Positions 16,624-26,834 of a stretch of 64,000 bases of DNA are shown piece after piece (within the stretch, counting starts at the first letter, position 1; each line of letters begins with the position of its first letter). The stretch is from Exiguobacterium aurantiacum DSM 6208 (lineage in GTDB: Bacteria > Bacillota > Bacilli > Exiguobacteriales > Exiguobacteriaceae). The stretch lies in assembly GCF_000702585.1 (NCBI RefSeq), contig NZ_JNIQ01000001.1, positions 1,741,001-1,805,000 on the forward strand, read 5' to 3'. A model generated the notes under the pieces. The model had not been told where the DNA came from. It searched no databases and saw nothing but the letters and a program-made list of their open reading frames with translations. Position numbers and translations under genes: made by a program.

Positions 16624-17922
16624 ATGATGTGGCAAGAAAAGATTGATCATTATGATGAACTCGCCCCGTTCGTGAAGCAAGCGGAACAACGGGTGCGACC
16701 TTATTTCGAAGCGATCGAGGAAACGGCAGAGTTTAACCAGTACCGTGTCCTCGAATCGTTCAAAAAGCATAAAGTATCGGACTTCCATTTCAATCCGACG
16801 ACCGGTTATGGCTATGACGACATCGGGCGTGACACGCTCGAGTCGATTTATGCGGACGTGTTCGGGGCCGAGCTCGCCCTTTGTCGTCCCCAAATCATCT
16901 CTGGAACGCACGCCATCGGCATCGCCTTGTTCGGCGTGTTGTTGCCGGGTGATGAGCTCTTGTATGTCACGGGTAAACCGTACGATACGCTCGAAGAGAT
17001 CGTCGGTATCCGTGGCGACGGCCGCGGTTCATTGAGAGAACTTGGTGTCGGCTATGACACGGTCGAGTTGAAAGACGACCGCATCGATGTCGAAGCGGTC
17101 TTGAAACGGGTCCGTCCTGAGACGAAACTCATCGGGATTCAGCGCTCGAAAGGATACGCCAATCGGCGCAGCATCCCGGTGCAGGAGATTGGGAAGGCGA
17201 TCGCGGCGATCAAAGCGGCCCATCCGCACGTATTCGTCTTCGTCGACAACTGCTACGGTGAATTCGTCGAGACGAATGAGCCAACCCACGTCGGTGCCGA
17301 CCTCATGGCCGGTTCGCTCATTAAAAACCCAGGCGGTGGGCTTGCCAAGACGGGCGGCTATATCGCCGGCACGAAGGAACTGATTGAACGTTGCTCGTTC
17401 CGGATGACGACGCCGGGCATCGGCAGCGAGGCCGGACCATCGCTCTATTCGCTCCAAGAGATGTACCAAGGCTTCTATATGGCGCCGCACACGGTCGCCC
17501 AAGCGTTGAAAGGGGCCCATTTGACGGCGAGCCTATTGTCACTTCTCGGCTTTGAGACCGATCCGCATTATACGGAGCGACGCACCGATCTGATTCAGTC
17601 GGTGACGTTCCGCGACCGCGACAAGATGATCGCGTTTTGCCAGAGCATCCAAATGGCGTCACCGGTCAACGCCCATGCGCTTCCGGTTCCGGCCTACATG
17701 CCTGGGTATGAGGACGACGTCATCATGGCGGCCGGGACGTTCATCCAAGGTTCGTCCATCGAGCTATCAGCCGACGGTCCGCTCCGCGCACCGTACACGG
17801 CGTACGTTCAAGGCGGCTTGACGTATGCGCACGTCAAGGTCGCGTTAATGCTGGCCTTGAGCCAATTACGTACGAAAGGGCTCGTTAAGTTTGACCCACA
17901 AAACATCACAACGACGTTGTAA
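16624..17922 (+). CDS. ynbB: YnbB-type PLP enzyme (aluminium resistance protein family)
   Basis: 432-residue fold-type I PLP protein of the Met-gamma-lyase-like aluminium resistance family. The PLP lysine lies in SLIKNPGGGLAKTGGYIAG near residue 224, with DNCYGEF as the cofactor-contact segment before it. Despite the family name the substrate is unknown; members resemble cystathionine lyases. The start ATG abuts the hflX stop codon (second ATG three bases on), so the two genes are likely coupled. Confidence 0.9.
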   Translation: MMWQEKIDHYDELAPFVKQAEQRVRPYFEAIEETAEFNQYRVLESFKKHKVSDFHFNPTTGYGYDDIGRDTLESIYADVFGAELALCRPQIISGTHAIGIALFGVLLPGDELLYVTGKPYDTLEEIVGIRGDGRGSLRELGVGYDTVELKDDRIDVEAVLKRVRPETKLIGIQRSKGYANRRSIPVQEIGKAIAAIKAAHPHVFVFVDNCYGEFVETNEPTHVGADLMAGSLIKNPGGGLAKTGGYIAGTKELIERCSFRMTTPGIGSEAGPSLYSLQEMYQGFYMAPHTVAQALKGAHLTASLLSLLGFETDPHYTERRTDLIQSVTFRDRDKMIAFCQSIQMASPVNAHALPVPAYMPGYEDDVIMAAGTFIQGSSIELSADGPLRAPYTAYVQGGLTYAHVKVALMLALSQLRTKGLVKFDPQNITTTL

Positions 17923-17933
17923 CCAAAATGTCA

Positions 17934-17950
17934 TGTTAACTTTCTTAACA
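17934..17950 (+). promoter_or_regulatory. GlnR operator upstream of glnRA
   Basis: TGTTAACTTTCTTAACA fits the GlnR/TnrA consensus TGTNA-N7-TNACA exactly. It sits just upstream of TTGACA (17955-17960), the likely -35 of glnR, as expected for autoregulation by GlnR under nitrogen excess. Confidence 0.85.
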
Positions 17951-18015
17951 TCTATTGACAGGAAAAGTGTCATGTATTATTCTCACAGTGTAAGACAGCA
18001 AAGGAGGGATAAGGG

Positions 18016-18420
18016 ATGGCCGATCAATTTCGTCGCTCCAACCCGTTGTTTCCGATTGGAATCGTCCAAGACTTGACGCAACTGACTGGTAGGCAGATTC
18101 GGTATTACGAAGAACAGGGTCTGATTTCGCCTAGTCGGACGGAATCGAAACGACGACTTTATTCCTTTAATGATGTCGAACGTCTACTCGCAATCAAGGA
18201 CTTCATCGACCAAGGATTCAACTTGGCGGCGATTCGCCACATGTTGGATAATGAGGGGACTACAGAAACGGACTCAACCGCTTCAAAGGAACCGGTCAGT
18301 GAGACTCCGAAGATTTCGGAAAAAGAATTGCACAAATTGTTGAAAACACAGCTTCAAGAAGCTGGACGTTTCAATAAGACGTCACTCATCCAAGGTGAGT
18401 TGTCACGTTTTTATCGATGA
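18016..18420 (+). CDS. glnR: Nitrogen regulator GlnR
   Basis: 134-residue MerR-family repressor. The winged-helix HTH ([32 protein letters not shown]) lies at about 24-60. The C-terminal tail ends in a Phe-rich, Ser-rich region ([18 protein letters not shown]) like the GlnR segment that senses feedback-inhibited glutamine synthetase. AAGGAGG precedes the ATG. Operon with glnA 46 bp downstream, under an upstream GlnR box. Confidence 0.95.
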   Translation: MADQFRRSNPLFPIGIVQDLTQLTGRQIRYYEEQGLISPSRTESKRRLYSFNDVERLLAIKDFIDQGFNLAAIRHMLDNEGTTETDSTASKEPVSETPKISEKELHKLLKTQLQEAGRFNKTSLIQGELSRFYR

Positions 18421-18466
18421 CGCCAGTACATTAACCATTACACAATGTGAGAGGGGACATTTCACC

Positions 18467-19807
18467 ATGGCCAGAAAAACGTTCACGAAAGAAGACATCA
18501 AACGGATCGCACAAGAAGAGGACGTACGCTTCATTCGTCTTCAATTCACAGACATCCTCGGAACGATCAAAAACGTCGAGGTGCCGATCAGCCAATTGGA
18601 CAAAGCACTCGACAACAAGATGATGTTCGACGGTTCTTCAATCGAAGGATTCGTCCGCATCGAGGAGTCAGACATGTACCTTTATCCAGACCTTAACACG
18701 TGGGTTGTCTTCCCGTGGACAGATGGCAGCGGAAAAGTCGCTCGCTTGATTTGTGATATTTATAACCCAGACGGCACACCGTTTAGCGGAGACCCGCGCG
18801 GTACGCTCAAACGCAACCTTGAGCACATGCAAAAGCTTGGCTTCACAGCGTTCAACGTCGGACCAGAGCCTGAGTTCTTCCTCTTCAAAAAGGATTTGAA
18901 CGGTCAACCGACACTCGAATTGAACGACCAAGGTGGCTACTTCGACTTGGCGCCGGTCGACCTCGGCGAGAACTGCCGTAAAGAGATCGTCATCGAGCTT
19001 GAGAACATGGGCTTTGAAATCGAAGCATCGCACCACGAAGTCGCACCAGGGCAACACGAGATCGACTTCAAATATGCGGATGCGGTCACGACAGCCGATA
19101 ACATCCAAACGTTCAAGCTCGTCGTCAAGACGATTGCGGCGAAGTATGGTCTTCACGCGACGTTCATGCCGAAACCACTCTTCGGCGTCAACGGTTCAGG
19201 GATGCACGCCAACATGTCGCTCTTCAAAGGCGACACGAACGTCTTCTACGACCCGAATGGCGAAATGGAATTGTCAGACACGGCCCGTGCTTTCACGGCG
19301 GGAATCCTCGAGCACGCTCGTGCGTTTACGGCCATCTGTAACCCTACGGTCAACTCATACAAGCGTCTCGTACCAGGTTATGAGGCACCTTGCTACGTCG
19401 CATGGAGCGCACGCAACCGTTCACCACTCGTTCGTGTCCCGGCGGCCCGTGGCCTCTCGACGCGTATCGAAGTACGTTCGGTCGACCCGGCGGCGAACCC
19501 ATACCTCGCCCTCTCGTCACTCTTGGCTTCAGGCCTCGACGGGATCGAAAAAGATTTAGTTGCACCAAAACCAATCGACAGCAACATTTACGTCATGGAC
19601 AAGCCAGAACGTGTCGCGAACGGTATCGACGACCTTCCAGCGACGCTCTTCGATGCACTCGAAGTGCTCCGTGCCGATAAAGTCGTCATGGACTCACTCG
19701 GTGAGCATATCGGCGAACACTTCCTCGAATTGAAAGAGATCGAGTGGGACATGTTCCGTATGCAAGTGACGGAGTGGGAGCGCGATCAGTACATGACGCT
19801 CTACTAA
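18467..19807 (+). CDS. glnA: Glutamine synthetase, type I
   Basis: 446-residue GSI-alpha type enzyme joining ammonia to glutamate with ATP. Motifs: DGSSIEGF near residue 52, EPEFFLF near 135, the ATP-binding [12 protein letters not shown] near 237, and the glutamate loop [17 protein letters not shown] near 305. No adenylylation-type tyrosine loop, as expected for Bacilli, where feedback inhibition and GlnR binding are used instead. ATG at 18467 follows GAGAGGGG. Second gene of glnRA. Confidence 0.98.
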   Translation: MARKTFTKEDIKRIAQEEDVRFIRLQFTDILGTIKNVEVPISQLDKALDNKMMFDGSSIEGFVRIEESDMYLYPDLNTWVVFPWTDGSGKVARLICDIYNPDGTPFSGDPRGTLKRNLEHMQKLGFTAFNVGPEPEFFLFKKDLNGQPTLELNDQGGYFDLAPVDLGENCRKEIVIELENMGFEIEASHHEVAPGQHEIDFKYADAVTTADNIQTFKLVVKTIAAKYGLHATFMPKPLFGVNGSGMHANMSLFKGDTNVFYDPNGEMELSDTARAFTAGILEHARAFTAICNPTVNSYKRLVPGYEAPCYVAWSARNRSPLVRVPAARGLSTRIEVRSVDPAANPYLALSSLLASGLDGIEKDLVAPKPIDSNIYVMDKPERVANGIDDLPATLFDALEVLRADKVVMDSLGEHIGEHFLELKEIEWDMFRMQVTEWERDQYMTLY

Positions 19808-19814
19808 TCCAACG

Positions 19815-19858
19815 AAAAAAGCGCTCGTGCCTTCTTCGGAAAGCACGGGCGCTTTTTT
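19815..19858 (+). terminator. Intrinsic terminator after glnA
   Basis: Long stem with A-run on the left arm, AGCGCTCGTGC against GCACGGGCGCT, then T6; can work in both directions. Confidence 0.85.
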
Positions 19859-19897
19859 GCGCGTCTAAAAGGACGTCCCCGAGTGGAGACGTCCTGA

Positions 19898-20338
19898 TTA
19901 GAACGCACGTTTGAAAAATGTCGATGTGTAATCGAGGGCTGTATGAAGCGTCGTCGCGAACGTGAGGCCGAGGAAGAACGGCAAGCCGTTCGCGTCGAGC
20001 CAAGCGATTGTGGCGGCTTCATACGGTGTGAACGTGAGCAAGATGACGATCGGAAAGCCGAGGTAAATGATTCGAATCAAATCACTCAATACCGGCAAGT
20101 GCGAGAAGAGCGACCGGTGCGGCATCAGCTTCACGTAAGGTAGCCAAAATCCGCGGAGCGGCCCCCAGCGGAAGTAGGCGTCTGACTTCAAGTCGAGGTC
20201 CGGGGAGAGCCAGAGCGTCCCGACGATGGCGCCGAGCAAAAGCGCGAGCGGGACATCGAGGTCAATAAAAGGCGTGGCAACCGCAAGAGCACCGATTGCC
20301 ACGAAGTTCGTACGCGTATGGGTCTTACCGCTCGCCAT
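19898..20338 (-). CDS. DUF2227 membrane protein coupled to lexA
   Basis: 146 residues beginning [11 protein letters not shown], with conserved His and Asp (KTHTRTN; SPDLDLKSD; MPHRSLFSHLP) and hydrophobic helices. These match the DUF2227 putative metal-binding family as I recall it, which is related in look to LexA-linked membrane hydrolases of the YdjM type. Its ATG overlaps the lexA stop (TAATG), so it is translated with lexA and should be SOS-controlled. Confidence 0.75.
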   Translation of the reverse strand: MASGKTHTRTNFVAIGALAVATPFIDLDVPLALLLGAIVGTLWLSPDLDLKSDAYFRWGPLRGFWLPYVKLMPHRSLFSHLPVLSDLIRIIYLGFPIVILLTFTPYEAATIAWLDANGLPFFLGLTFATTLHTALDYTSTFFKRAF

Positions 20339-20958
20339 TAGTGAATCGTCCGGTATACACCGATGACTTTCCCTAAGATCGAAACGTTGTCGAAATACAT
20401 CGCCTCAAGTTCATCATTCTCCGGTTGGAGCCTAACTTTTGAGGCCTCTTTGTAGATCCGCTTGACCGTCGCTTCGCCTTCGTCGGTCATCGCGACGACA
20501 ATCTCTCCATTGTCGGCCGTGTTCTGCTGTCTCACGAGGACCCGGTCTCCGTCGAGAATGCCGGCGTTCACCATTGAGTCTCCAGAAACGGAGAGCATGT
20601 AGACGTTGTCGGCACCGACGATATGCGATGGGAGGGGGAAGTGCTCTTCCACGTTCTCGATCGCCGTGATCGGCGTCCCGGCCGTTACTTTCCCGATGAC
20701 CGGTACGTACGTGACCGCTTCGTGGTCGTTCGTGACGACGGCATCCTCACTTAAGATCTCGATTGCGCGAGGCTTCGTCTTGTCGCGACGGATCAATCCG
20801 CGCTTCTCTAAGCGATCTAAGTGACCGTGTACGGTCGAGCTTGAAGCCAAACCGACCGCCTCACCGATTTCTCGGACAGAAGGTGGATATCCTTTCGAGC
20901 GCACTTCGTCTTTTATAAAATCAAGAATCTGTTGTTGTCTTGCTGACATTTTTTTCAT
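20338..20958 (-). CDS. lexA: LexA SOS repressor
   Basis: 206 residues from the ATG preceded by GAGGTGA (a GTG at 20967 lies inside that site). N-terminal winged HTH ([24 protein letters not shown]), self-cleavage bond A93-G94 in VTAGTP, catalytic S128 (SGDSM) and K166 (TVKRI). All needed for RecA-stimulated autocleavage. Divergent from a small membrane-protein gene with LexA boxes in between; DUF2227 gene follows in the same transcript. Confidence 0.98.
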   Translation of the reverse strand: MKKMSARQQQILDFIKDEVRSKGYPPSVREIGEAVGLASSSTVHGHLDRLEKRGLIRRDKTKPRAIEILSEDAVVTNDHEAVTYVPVIGKVTAGTPITAIENVEEHFPLPSHIVGADNVYMLSVSGDSMVNAGILDGDRVLVRQQNTADNGEIVVAMTDEGEATVKRIYKEASKVRLQPENDELEAMYFDNVSILGKVIGVYRTIH

Positions 20959-21042
20959 AGATCTCACCTCGATTATGTCGAATAACTTGCGAACGCATCC
21001 TATTCTTTATGGTCTAAGTTTAACATAGAACACATGAGCGTA

Positions 21043-21056
21043 CAAACATTCGTTCG
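21043..21056. promoter_or_regulatory. LexA box 1 in lexA/yneA-position divergent region
   Basis: CAAACATTCGTTCG fits CGAAC-N4-GTTCG at 9 of 10 fixed positions. Lies over the probable lexA -35 on the minus strand. Confidence 0.65.
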
Positions 21057-21064
21057 TTTTTTTC

Positions 21065-21094
21065 TTGACCGAACAGAAGTTCCTGTTTTATGAT
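21065..21094 (+). promoter_or_regulatory. SOS promoter of the small membrane-protein gene, with LexA box 2
   Basis: TTGACC (21065-21070), 18-bp spacer, TATGAT (21089-21094). A LexA box CGAACAGAAGTTCC (21070-21083, 9 of 10 positions) fills the spacer, the right place for repression. Confidence 0.75.
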
Positions 21095-21107
21095 GAGAAC
21101 AGATAAA

Positions 21108-21121
21108 CGAACAAACGTTCT
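21108..21121. promoter_or_regulatory. LexA box 3
   Basis: CGAACAAACGTTCT fits the SOS consensus at 9 of 10 fixed positions; lies just after the predicted start of transcription of the rightward gene. Confidence 0.75.
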
Positions 21122-21159
21122 CAGGAACGTGCATTCTCATAAACTGGAGGCGGATTATA

Positions 21160-21393
21160 ATGAAAGATACGTTGAATGGAATCATCTTAGTCGGATTGTT
21201 AGTACTCGGTATGTTCGCATTTTTTATGGTCGGAGAAATGAGACACGTCGAGGTAGCGGCACCGGTTGTCGAAGATACCCGAAGCATCGAGGCGGAAGTA
21301 GCACGGACAGAAGCGGAAACGCTCGAAGCGCGCATCATCGCCGAACGGGCTGAAAAAGATGAGCGTAAGACGACGTGGTTCGCCTCCGAGTAA
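21160..21393 (+). CDS. SOS-controlled small membrane protein in the yneA position
   Basis: 77 residues: one N-terminal membrane helix (about 7-25) and a 50-residue charged, probably helical tail rich in Glu, Ala and Arg. GGAGG lies upstream of the ATG. Place between divergent lexA and yneB is exactly that of yneA, whose product stops division during SOS, but YneA has a LysM domain and none is visible here. Three LexA boxes precede it. By position and control it may be a division inhibitor of different make; sequence alone does not prove it. Confidence 0.8.
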   Translation: MKDTLNGIILVGLLVLGMFAFFMVGEMRHVEVAAPVVEDTRSIEAEVARTEAETLEARIIAERAEKDERKTTWFASE

Positions 21394-21449
21394 TGGTTTC
21401 TGATTGCGGAACGCCCCCGTTCCTGTGTATCGTAAAAAGGAATGGATAG

Positions 21450-22109
<660 letters not shown>

Positions 22110-22169
22110 TTCCTCAGCGCTGATTTTGTACAGTAGAAGAACAAATTCAGTAGAGAGGGGGCGAGCCCG

Positions 22170-22403
22170 ATGTTAGCACCTGAACAATTGGAGCGAATCA
22201 ATTTCCTCGCCAACAAAGCGAAGACAGACGGTCTCTCGCAGCAAGAGATGGATGAACAACAAGCTTTACGTCAACAATATTTGAAAGCGTTCCGTCAATC
22301 GTTCAAATCCCAAATGATGGGTATGAAAGTCGTCGATCCGGATGGCAACGACGTGACACCGCAAAAACTGAAAGAAGAGCAAGATCGTCAACGCTCGGAA
22401 TGA
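22170..22403 (+). CDS. ynzC: YnzC family protein (DUF896)
   Basis: 77 residues beginning with the two-helix YnzC signature (RINFLANKAKTDGLSQQEMDEQQALRQQYLKAFR). In Bacillus the homologue is the last gene of the SOS operon yneA-yneB-ynzC. GAGAGGGGG precedes the ATG. Small soluble helical hairpin of unknown function. Confidence 0.92.
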   Translation: MLAPEQLERINFLANKAKTDGLSQQEMDEQQALRQQYLKAFRQSFKSQMMGMKVVDPDGNDVTPQKLKEEQDRQRSE

Positions 22404-22408
22404 CCTTG

Positions 22409-22440
22409 AATGCACATCCTATTTCGCATAGGATGTGCAT
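22409..22440 (+). terminator. Hairpin after ynzC
   Basis: Perfect long stem TGCACATCCTAT / ATAGGATGTGCA; T-content afterwards is poor, so termination may be partial. Confidence 0.55.
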
Positions 22441-22539
22441 GTTTGTTATACGCGAACGTCTATAAGGTTCGACGATTGAACCGAAATGAAGACAAAGGAA
22501 GTAAACGATTTCAAACAATGTGTTATACTAATTAATTAG

Positions 22540-22568
22540 TTGTGACACACGATTGAGTGTGCTAAAAT
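22540..22568 (+). promoter_or_regulatory. tkt promoter
   Basis: TTGTGA (22540-22545), 17-bp spacer, TAAAAT (22563-22568). Confidence 0.5.
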
Positions 22569-22602
22569 ATGACGGGTAGAAACCTTCTTAACAACAGAGA
22601 GG

Positions 22603-24594
22603 ATGAAATTAGTGGAAACAACTACTAAAGAATTATTAGCGATTAACTCGATTCGGACGCTCTCAATCGATGCGGTCCAAAAAGCGAACTCTGGTCACCC
22701 GGGTATGCCGATGGGTGCGGCTCCGATGGCGTTCACGCTTTGGACAGATAAGATGCGTCATAATCCGAAAAACCCGAACTGGTTCAACCGTGACCGTTTC
22801 GTGTTATCAGCAGGTCATGGTTCGATGCTCTTGTACTCGCTTCTTCACTTGTCTGGTTACGATTTGTCACTCGACGACCTGAAATCGTTCCGTCAAATGG
22901 ACTCGAAGACGCCAGGTCATCCAGAGTACCGTCACACGGCTGGTGTCGACGCGACGACTGGACCGCTCGGACAAGGGATCGCCATGGCTGTCGGAATGGC
23001 GATGGCGGAGAAGCATCTTGAAGCAACGTATAACCGTGATGAGTTCAAAGTGGTTGATCACTTCACATACGGGATTTGCGGCGACGGTGACTTGATGGAA
23101 GGCGTGTCGGCGGAAGCTGCCTCACTCGCTGGTCACTTGAAACTTGGCAAGCTCGTCGTCCTTTATGATTCAAACGACATCTCACTTGACGGTGACCTTC
23201 ACAAGTCGTTCTCAGAAAGTGTCGAAGACCGTTTCAACGCCTACGGTTGGCAAGTCATCCGTGTCGAGGACGGTACAGACATCGACACGATCGCCAAGGC
23301 GATCGATGAGGCGAAAGCCGAAGCGTCAAAACCGACACTCATCGAAGTGAAGACGGTTATCGGCTTCGGATCACCGAACAAATCAGGGAAATCGGCTTCG
23401 CACGGGGCTCCACTCGGTGAAGCGGAAATCGAGCTCACGAAACAGTTCTATAAGTGGGAAGGCGAGAACTTCTACGTCCCGACTGAAGTGTACGACTTGT
23501 TCAACGAGAAAGTCATCGAGCCAGGCGCGAAATATGAGTCTGACTGGAACGAACTCGTCGAAGCTTACAAATCGGCTCACCCAGAGCTTGGCGCCCAATT
23601 CGAACGCGCGATGAACAACGAGCTCCCAGAAGGCTGGGACAGCGAATTGCCGACGTTTGAGATCGGTTCGAAGAAAGCGACACGCCAGACGAGCGGTGAG
23701 GTGTTGAACGCACTCGCGAAGGCAGTGCCGACACTCTTCGGTGGATCGGCTGACCTCGCCGGTTCGAACAACTCGATGATCAAAGGCGCGGCTGACTTCG
23801 ACGAAGATCCGGCTGGCCGCAACATCTGGTTCGGGGTACGTGAGTTCGCGATGGCGGCTGCCGTCAACGGAATGGCGCTTCACGGCGGAGTTGTCCCGTA
23901 CGGTGCGACGTTCTTCGTGTTCTCAGACTACCTTCGTCCTGCGGTCCGTTTGGCTGCCCTCATGGGTCTTCCATCGACGTTCATCTTGACGCACGATTCG
24001 ATCGCGGTCGGTGAAGATGGTCCGACGCACGAACCGGTCGAACATTTGATGAGCTTCCGCGCGATGCCGAACGTATCGGTCCTCCGCCCGGCGGATGGAA
24101 AAGAGACGATCGCGGCTTGGAAACAGGCTGTGACGACGACATCTAGCCCATCACTTCTCGTCTTGACGCGTCAAGCGCTTCCTGAGCTTGAAGGGACGTC
24201 AATCGAGCAAGCAGCTAAAGGCGCATACGTCGTGGCTGGCGACTCGAACGAAGCGGACGTGCTCCTCCTCGGTACGGGTTCTGAAGTACACGTACTCGTC
24301 GAAGCGCGCGAACAACTCGCCTCTGAAGGCGTGAAAGCGGCTGTTGTATCGATGCCTTCGTGGGAATTGTTCGAAGCGCAATCGGCAGAATACAAAGAAT
24401 CGGTCCTTCCGTCATCTGTGACGAAGCGCGTCTCGCTTGAAGCTGGATCGACGCTCGGTTGGTACAAGTACGTCGGATTCGGCGGTAAAGTACTCGGAAT
24501 CGACAAGTTCGGTGCCTCTGCTCCTGGGGACCTCCTCATGAAAGAATACGGCATGTCGGTCGAGAACGTGATCGCCGCTGTCAAATCGCTTTAA
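22603..24594 (+). CDS. tkt: Transketolase
   Basis: About 660 residues; TPP enzyme of the pentose phosphate pathway moving two-carbon units between sugar phosphates. Visible: GHPGMPMG near residue 31, TPP-binding GDGDLMEG near 157, and the catalytic glutamate region [10 protein letters not shown] near 410, with a transketolase C-terminal domain. Start is uncertain: the ATG at 22603 touches the GAGAGG ribosome-binding site, while a GTG at 22612 is ideally placed and gives [12 protein letters not shown]. The GTG may be the true start. Confidence 0.96.
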   Translation: MKLVETTTKELLAINSIRTLSIDAVQKANSGHPGMPMGAAPMAFTLWTDKMRHNPKNPNWFNRDRFVLSAGHGSMLLYSLLHLSGYDLSLDDLKSFRQMDSKTPGHPEYRHTAGVDATTGPLGQGIAMAVGMAMAEKHLEATYNRDEFKVVDHFTYGICGDGDLMEGVSAEAASLAGHLKLGKLVVLYDSNDISLDGDLHKSFSESVEDRFNAYGWQVIRVEDGTDIDTIAKAIDEAKAEASKPTLIEVKTVIGFGSPNKSGKSASHGAPLGEAEIELTKQFYKWEGENFYVPTEVYDLFNEKVIEPGAKYESDWNELVEAYKSAHPELGAQFERAMNNELPEGWDSELPTFEIGSKKATRQTSGEVLNALAKAVPTLFGGSADLAGSNNSMIKGAADFDEDPAGRNIWFGVREFAMAAAVNGMALHGGVVPYGATFFVFSDYLRPAVRLAALMGLPSTFILTHDSIAVGEDGPTHEPVEHLMSFRAMPNVSVLRPADGKETIAAWKQAVTTTSSPSLLVLTRQALPELEGTSIEQAAKGAYVVAGDSNEADVLLLGTGSEVHVLVEAREQLASEGVKAAVVSMPSWELFEAQSAEYKESVLPSSVTKRVSLEAGSTLGWYKYVGFGGKVLGIDKFGASAPGDLLMKEYGMSVENVIAAVKSL

Positions 24595-24605
24595 ATCAAG
24601 AACTG

Positions 24606-24648
24606 TCGTGATGTCTTCCGTTTCCGGAGGGCATCACGATTTTTTTTC
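24606..24648 (+). terminator. Intrinsic terminator after tkt
   Basis: Stem TCGTGATG..CTTCCG against CGGAGG..CATCACGA, followed by T9. Confidence 0.88.
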
Positions 24649-24722
24649 TGACGACTAGCGAATTAGCGCAATATAGTGTATAGTAAAAAACGATGTTTCA
24701 TATGGTAGAGGAGGTAAAAACC

Positions 24723-24956
24723 TTGAGTACATTGTTCTGGATTCTTATCGTCGTAGCAGCACTCATCGGAGGTATCGCGATCGGTTTCTTCATCGCTCGT
24801 AAATACATGATGAACTACCTCGAACAAAACCCGCCAATCAATGAAGATATGATTCGTACGTTGATGATGCAAATGGGTCAAAAACCGTCACAGAAGAAAG
24901 TCAACCAAGTGATGCGTGCCATGAACGTTCAAATGAAGAACGAAAAGAAATCATAA
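24723..24956 (+). CDS. yneF: YneF family membrane protein (UPF0154)
   Basis: 77 residues, one N-terminal membrane helix ([20 protein letters not shown]) and the conserved tail [42 protein letters not shown] at 24723 follows GAGGAGG at proper distance and gives the family start MSTLF; upstream ATGs lie before or in the ribosome-binding site. Position after tkt is as in Bacillus. Function unknown. Confidence 0.92.
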   Translation: MSTLFWILIVVAALIGGIAIGFFIARKYMMNYLEQNPPINEDMIRTLMMQMGQKPSQKKVNQVMRAMNVQMKNEKKS

Positions 24957-24967
24957 TGAGTTACCGG

Positions 24968-24995
24968 AACACTTCGCCGCGGCGGAGTGTTTTTT
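24968..24995 (+). terminator. Intrinsic terminator after yneF
   Basis: AACACTTCGCC / GGCGGAGTGTT with 2-base loop, T-run. Confidence 0.85.
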
Positions 24996-25079
24996 GTATC
25001 CATATATTGTTAGACAATCGAACAAACTTTCGCTACCATAAATGAATAGTCTTATTTCAAGATATAGGGGGCGTTTCAC

Positions 25080-26834
25080 ATTCGTGTATTCAAACAATTA
25101 TCCTGGTTTTTCAAGCTGGAGTGGCGCACATACGCACTCGGTATTGTCCTGCTCATGTTCGTCGCCGCGCTCGAGCTCGTGCCGCCGCGCATCATCGGCC
25201 GTATCGTCGATGAGATGAACGAAGGTTCGCTCGAAGCGAACTTGTTGTGGCTCCTCCTCGGCGGTCTCGCCGCCGTCGGCATCGGGAACTATGTGGCCCG
25301 CTTCTTTTGGCGCTATTTCATCTTCGGTGCGTCAATCCGGCTCGGACGATTGCTCCGGAGCCAGCTTTATCGACACTTTACCGATTTGGATCAACGTTTT
25401 TACAAGAAGTCACGAGTCGGAGATTTAATGGCGCATGCGACGAACGACGTGCAAGCCGTCTCGATGACGGCCGGGGCCGGCATCTTAACACTCGTCGATA
25501 GCGTGACGATGGGGACGTTCGTCATCATCACGATGGTGACGACGATCAGTTGGAAGTTGACGGTCGTCGCGCTCTTGCCGTTACCAATCATGGTCGCATT
25601 GACGACACGTTACGGAAAGTTGCTACATAGCCGGTTCGGCGTCGCTCAGGCAGCGTTCTCCGAACTGAACGATAAAGTCCAGGAGAGCGTCAGTGGCGTG
25701 CGTGTCTTGAAATCAACCGGTGAAATCGGACGAGACGTCGAATCGTTCGAGAAACTGTCTGATGAGGTGATGGCGAAAAACGTTCGCGTCGCCAAAATTG
25801 ATGCGCTGTATGACCCGACCATCTTCGGGATTGTCGGACTATCTTACATATTATCGATCGGATATGGGGCGTATTTGATTGAGCAAGGCGAGCTCACGAT
25901 CGGTCAAATCGTCAGTTTCACGGCGTACCTCGGTTTACTCACGTGGCCGATGCTCGCGTTCGGCTGGCTGTTCAATATCGTCGAACGTGGTCGCGCCTCA
26001 TACGACCGAATCGAGCGCATGCTCGCCGTCAAACCTGAGATCCAAGACGATCCGGTGGCGGCGACGAAGCTGGCCCATTCCGAAATTGAGGCCGACGTCC
26101 GCATGTTCGCGTATGATGAGGTACCTGTGCTACGGGATGTGTCGTTCCGCCTCGAGCGCGGCAAGACGCTCGGAGTCGTCGGGCGCACCGGTTCCGGGAA
26201 GACGACGATCGTCCGTTTGTTGACGCGCGAATATGATGTGAACGAAGGCAAAGTCAAAATCGGGGGCATCAACATCCGCCAAGTGAAAAAATCGGTCTTA
26301 CTCGAACGGGTCGCGCTCGTCCCGCAAGATCATTTCCTCTTCTCGGACTCGATCGCGAACAACATCGCGTTCGGCCGTCCCGACGCAAGCATGGACGAGA
26401 TCATGACCGCCGCGAAAGTGGCCGAAGTGCATGATGACATCATGCGCCTCCCAGAAGGATACGCGACGCTCGTCGGAGAGCGCGGCGTGACGCTCTCAGG
26501 AGGGCAGAAACAGCGTATCTCGATCGCCCGCGCCCTCATGATTGATGCGGACGTCCTCATTCTTGACGATGCGTTGTCCGCCGTCGATGCGAAGACGGAA
26601 GAAGCGATCATCGAACACTTCAGAACGGGGAATCCGGACCAATCCCGCCTGATCGTTGCCCATCGTCTCTCGGCTGTCGAACATGCTGATGAGATTCTTG
26701 TGCTAGAGGACGGGAAAGTCATTCAACGGGGTAGCCATGACGAACTGATTCAGCAAGAAGGTTGGTATAAAGATACGTACGATCGTCAACAGCTCGAGGC
26801 GATCGTGGAAGGAGGCGGGCATCATGAAGCATGA
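25080..26834 (+). CDS. ABC exporter half-transporter, subunit 1 (degenerate catalytic site), ATT start proposed
   Basis: 584 residues if started at the ATT at 25080, which follows AGGGGGCG at 7 bases. The first ATG is at 25155 and would remove conserved N-terminal sequence (RVFKQLSWFFKLEWRTYALG) read in frame upstream. Six membrane helices, then an ATPase domain: Walker A GRTGSGKTT (near 370), signature LSGGQKQR (near 472), Walker B ILDDALSAVD with Asp instead of the catalytic Glu. Pairs with the next gene as a heterodimeric exporter of the YheI/YheH (BmrCD) or MdlAB kind, exporting drugs or lipids. Substrate unknown. Confidence 0.9.
   Translation: MRVFKQLSWFFKLEWRTYALGIVLLMFVAALELVPPRIIGRIVDEMNEGSLEANLLWLLLGGLAAVGIGNYVARFFWRYFIFGASIRLGRLLRSQLYRHFTDLDQRFYKKSRVGDLMAHATNDVQAVSMTAGAGILTLVDSVTMGTFVIITMVTTISWKLTVVALLPLPIMVALTTRYGKLLHSRFGVAQAAFSELNDKVQESVSGVRVLKSTGEIGRDVESFEKLSDEVMAKNVRVAKIDALYDPTIFGIVGLSYILSIGYGAYLIEQGELTIGQIVSFTAYLGLLTWPMLAFGWLFNIVERGRASYDRIERMLAVKPEIQDDPVAATKLAHSEIEADVRMFAYDEVPVLRDVSFRLERGKTLGVVGRTGSGKTTIVRLLTREYDVNEGKVKIGGINIRQVKKSVLLERVALVPQDHFLFSDSIANNIAFGRPDASMDEIMTAAKVAEVHDDIMRLPEGYATLVGERGVTLSGGQKQRISIARALMIDADVLILDDALSAVDAKTEEAIIEHFRTGNPDQSRLIVAHRLSAVEHADEILVLEDGKVIQRGSHDELIQQEGWYKDTYDRQQLEAIVEGGGHHEA

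Noticed and set aside
21408-21423. GGAACG / CGTTCC hairpin before yneB taken as a fourth LexA box
   Set aside because: The half-sites are in the reverse order to the SOS consensus and the spacing is wrong; it may be a weak RNA hairpin only.
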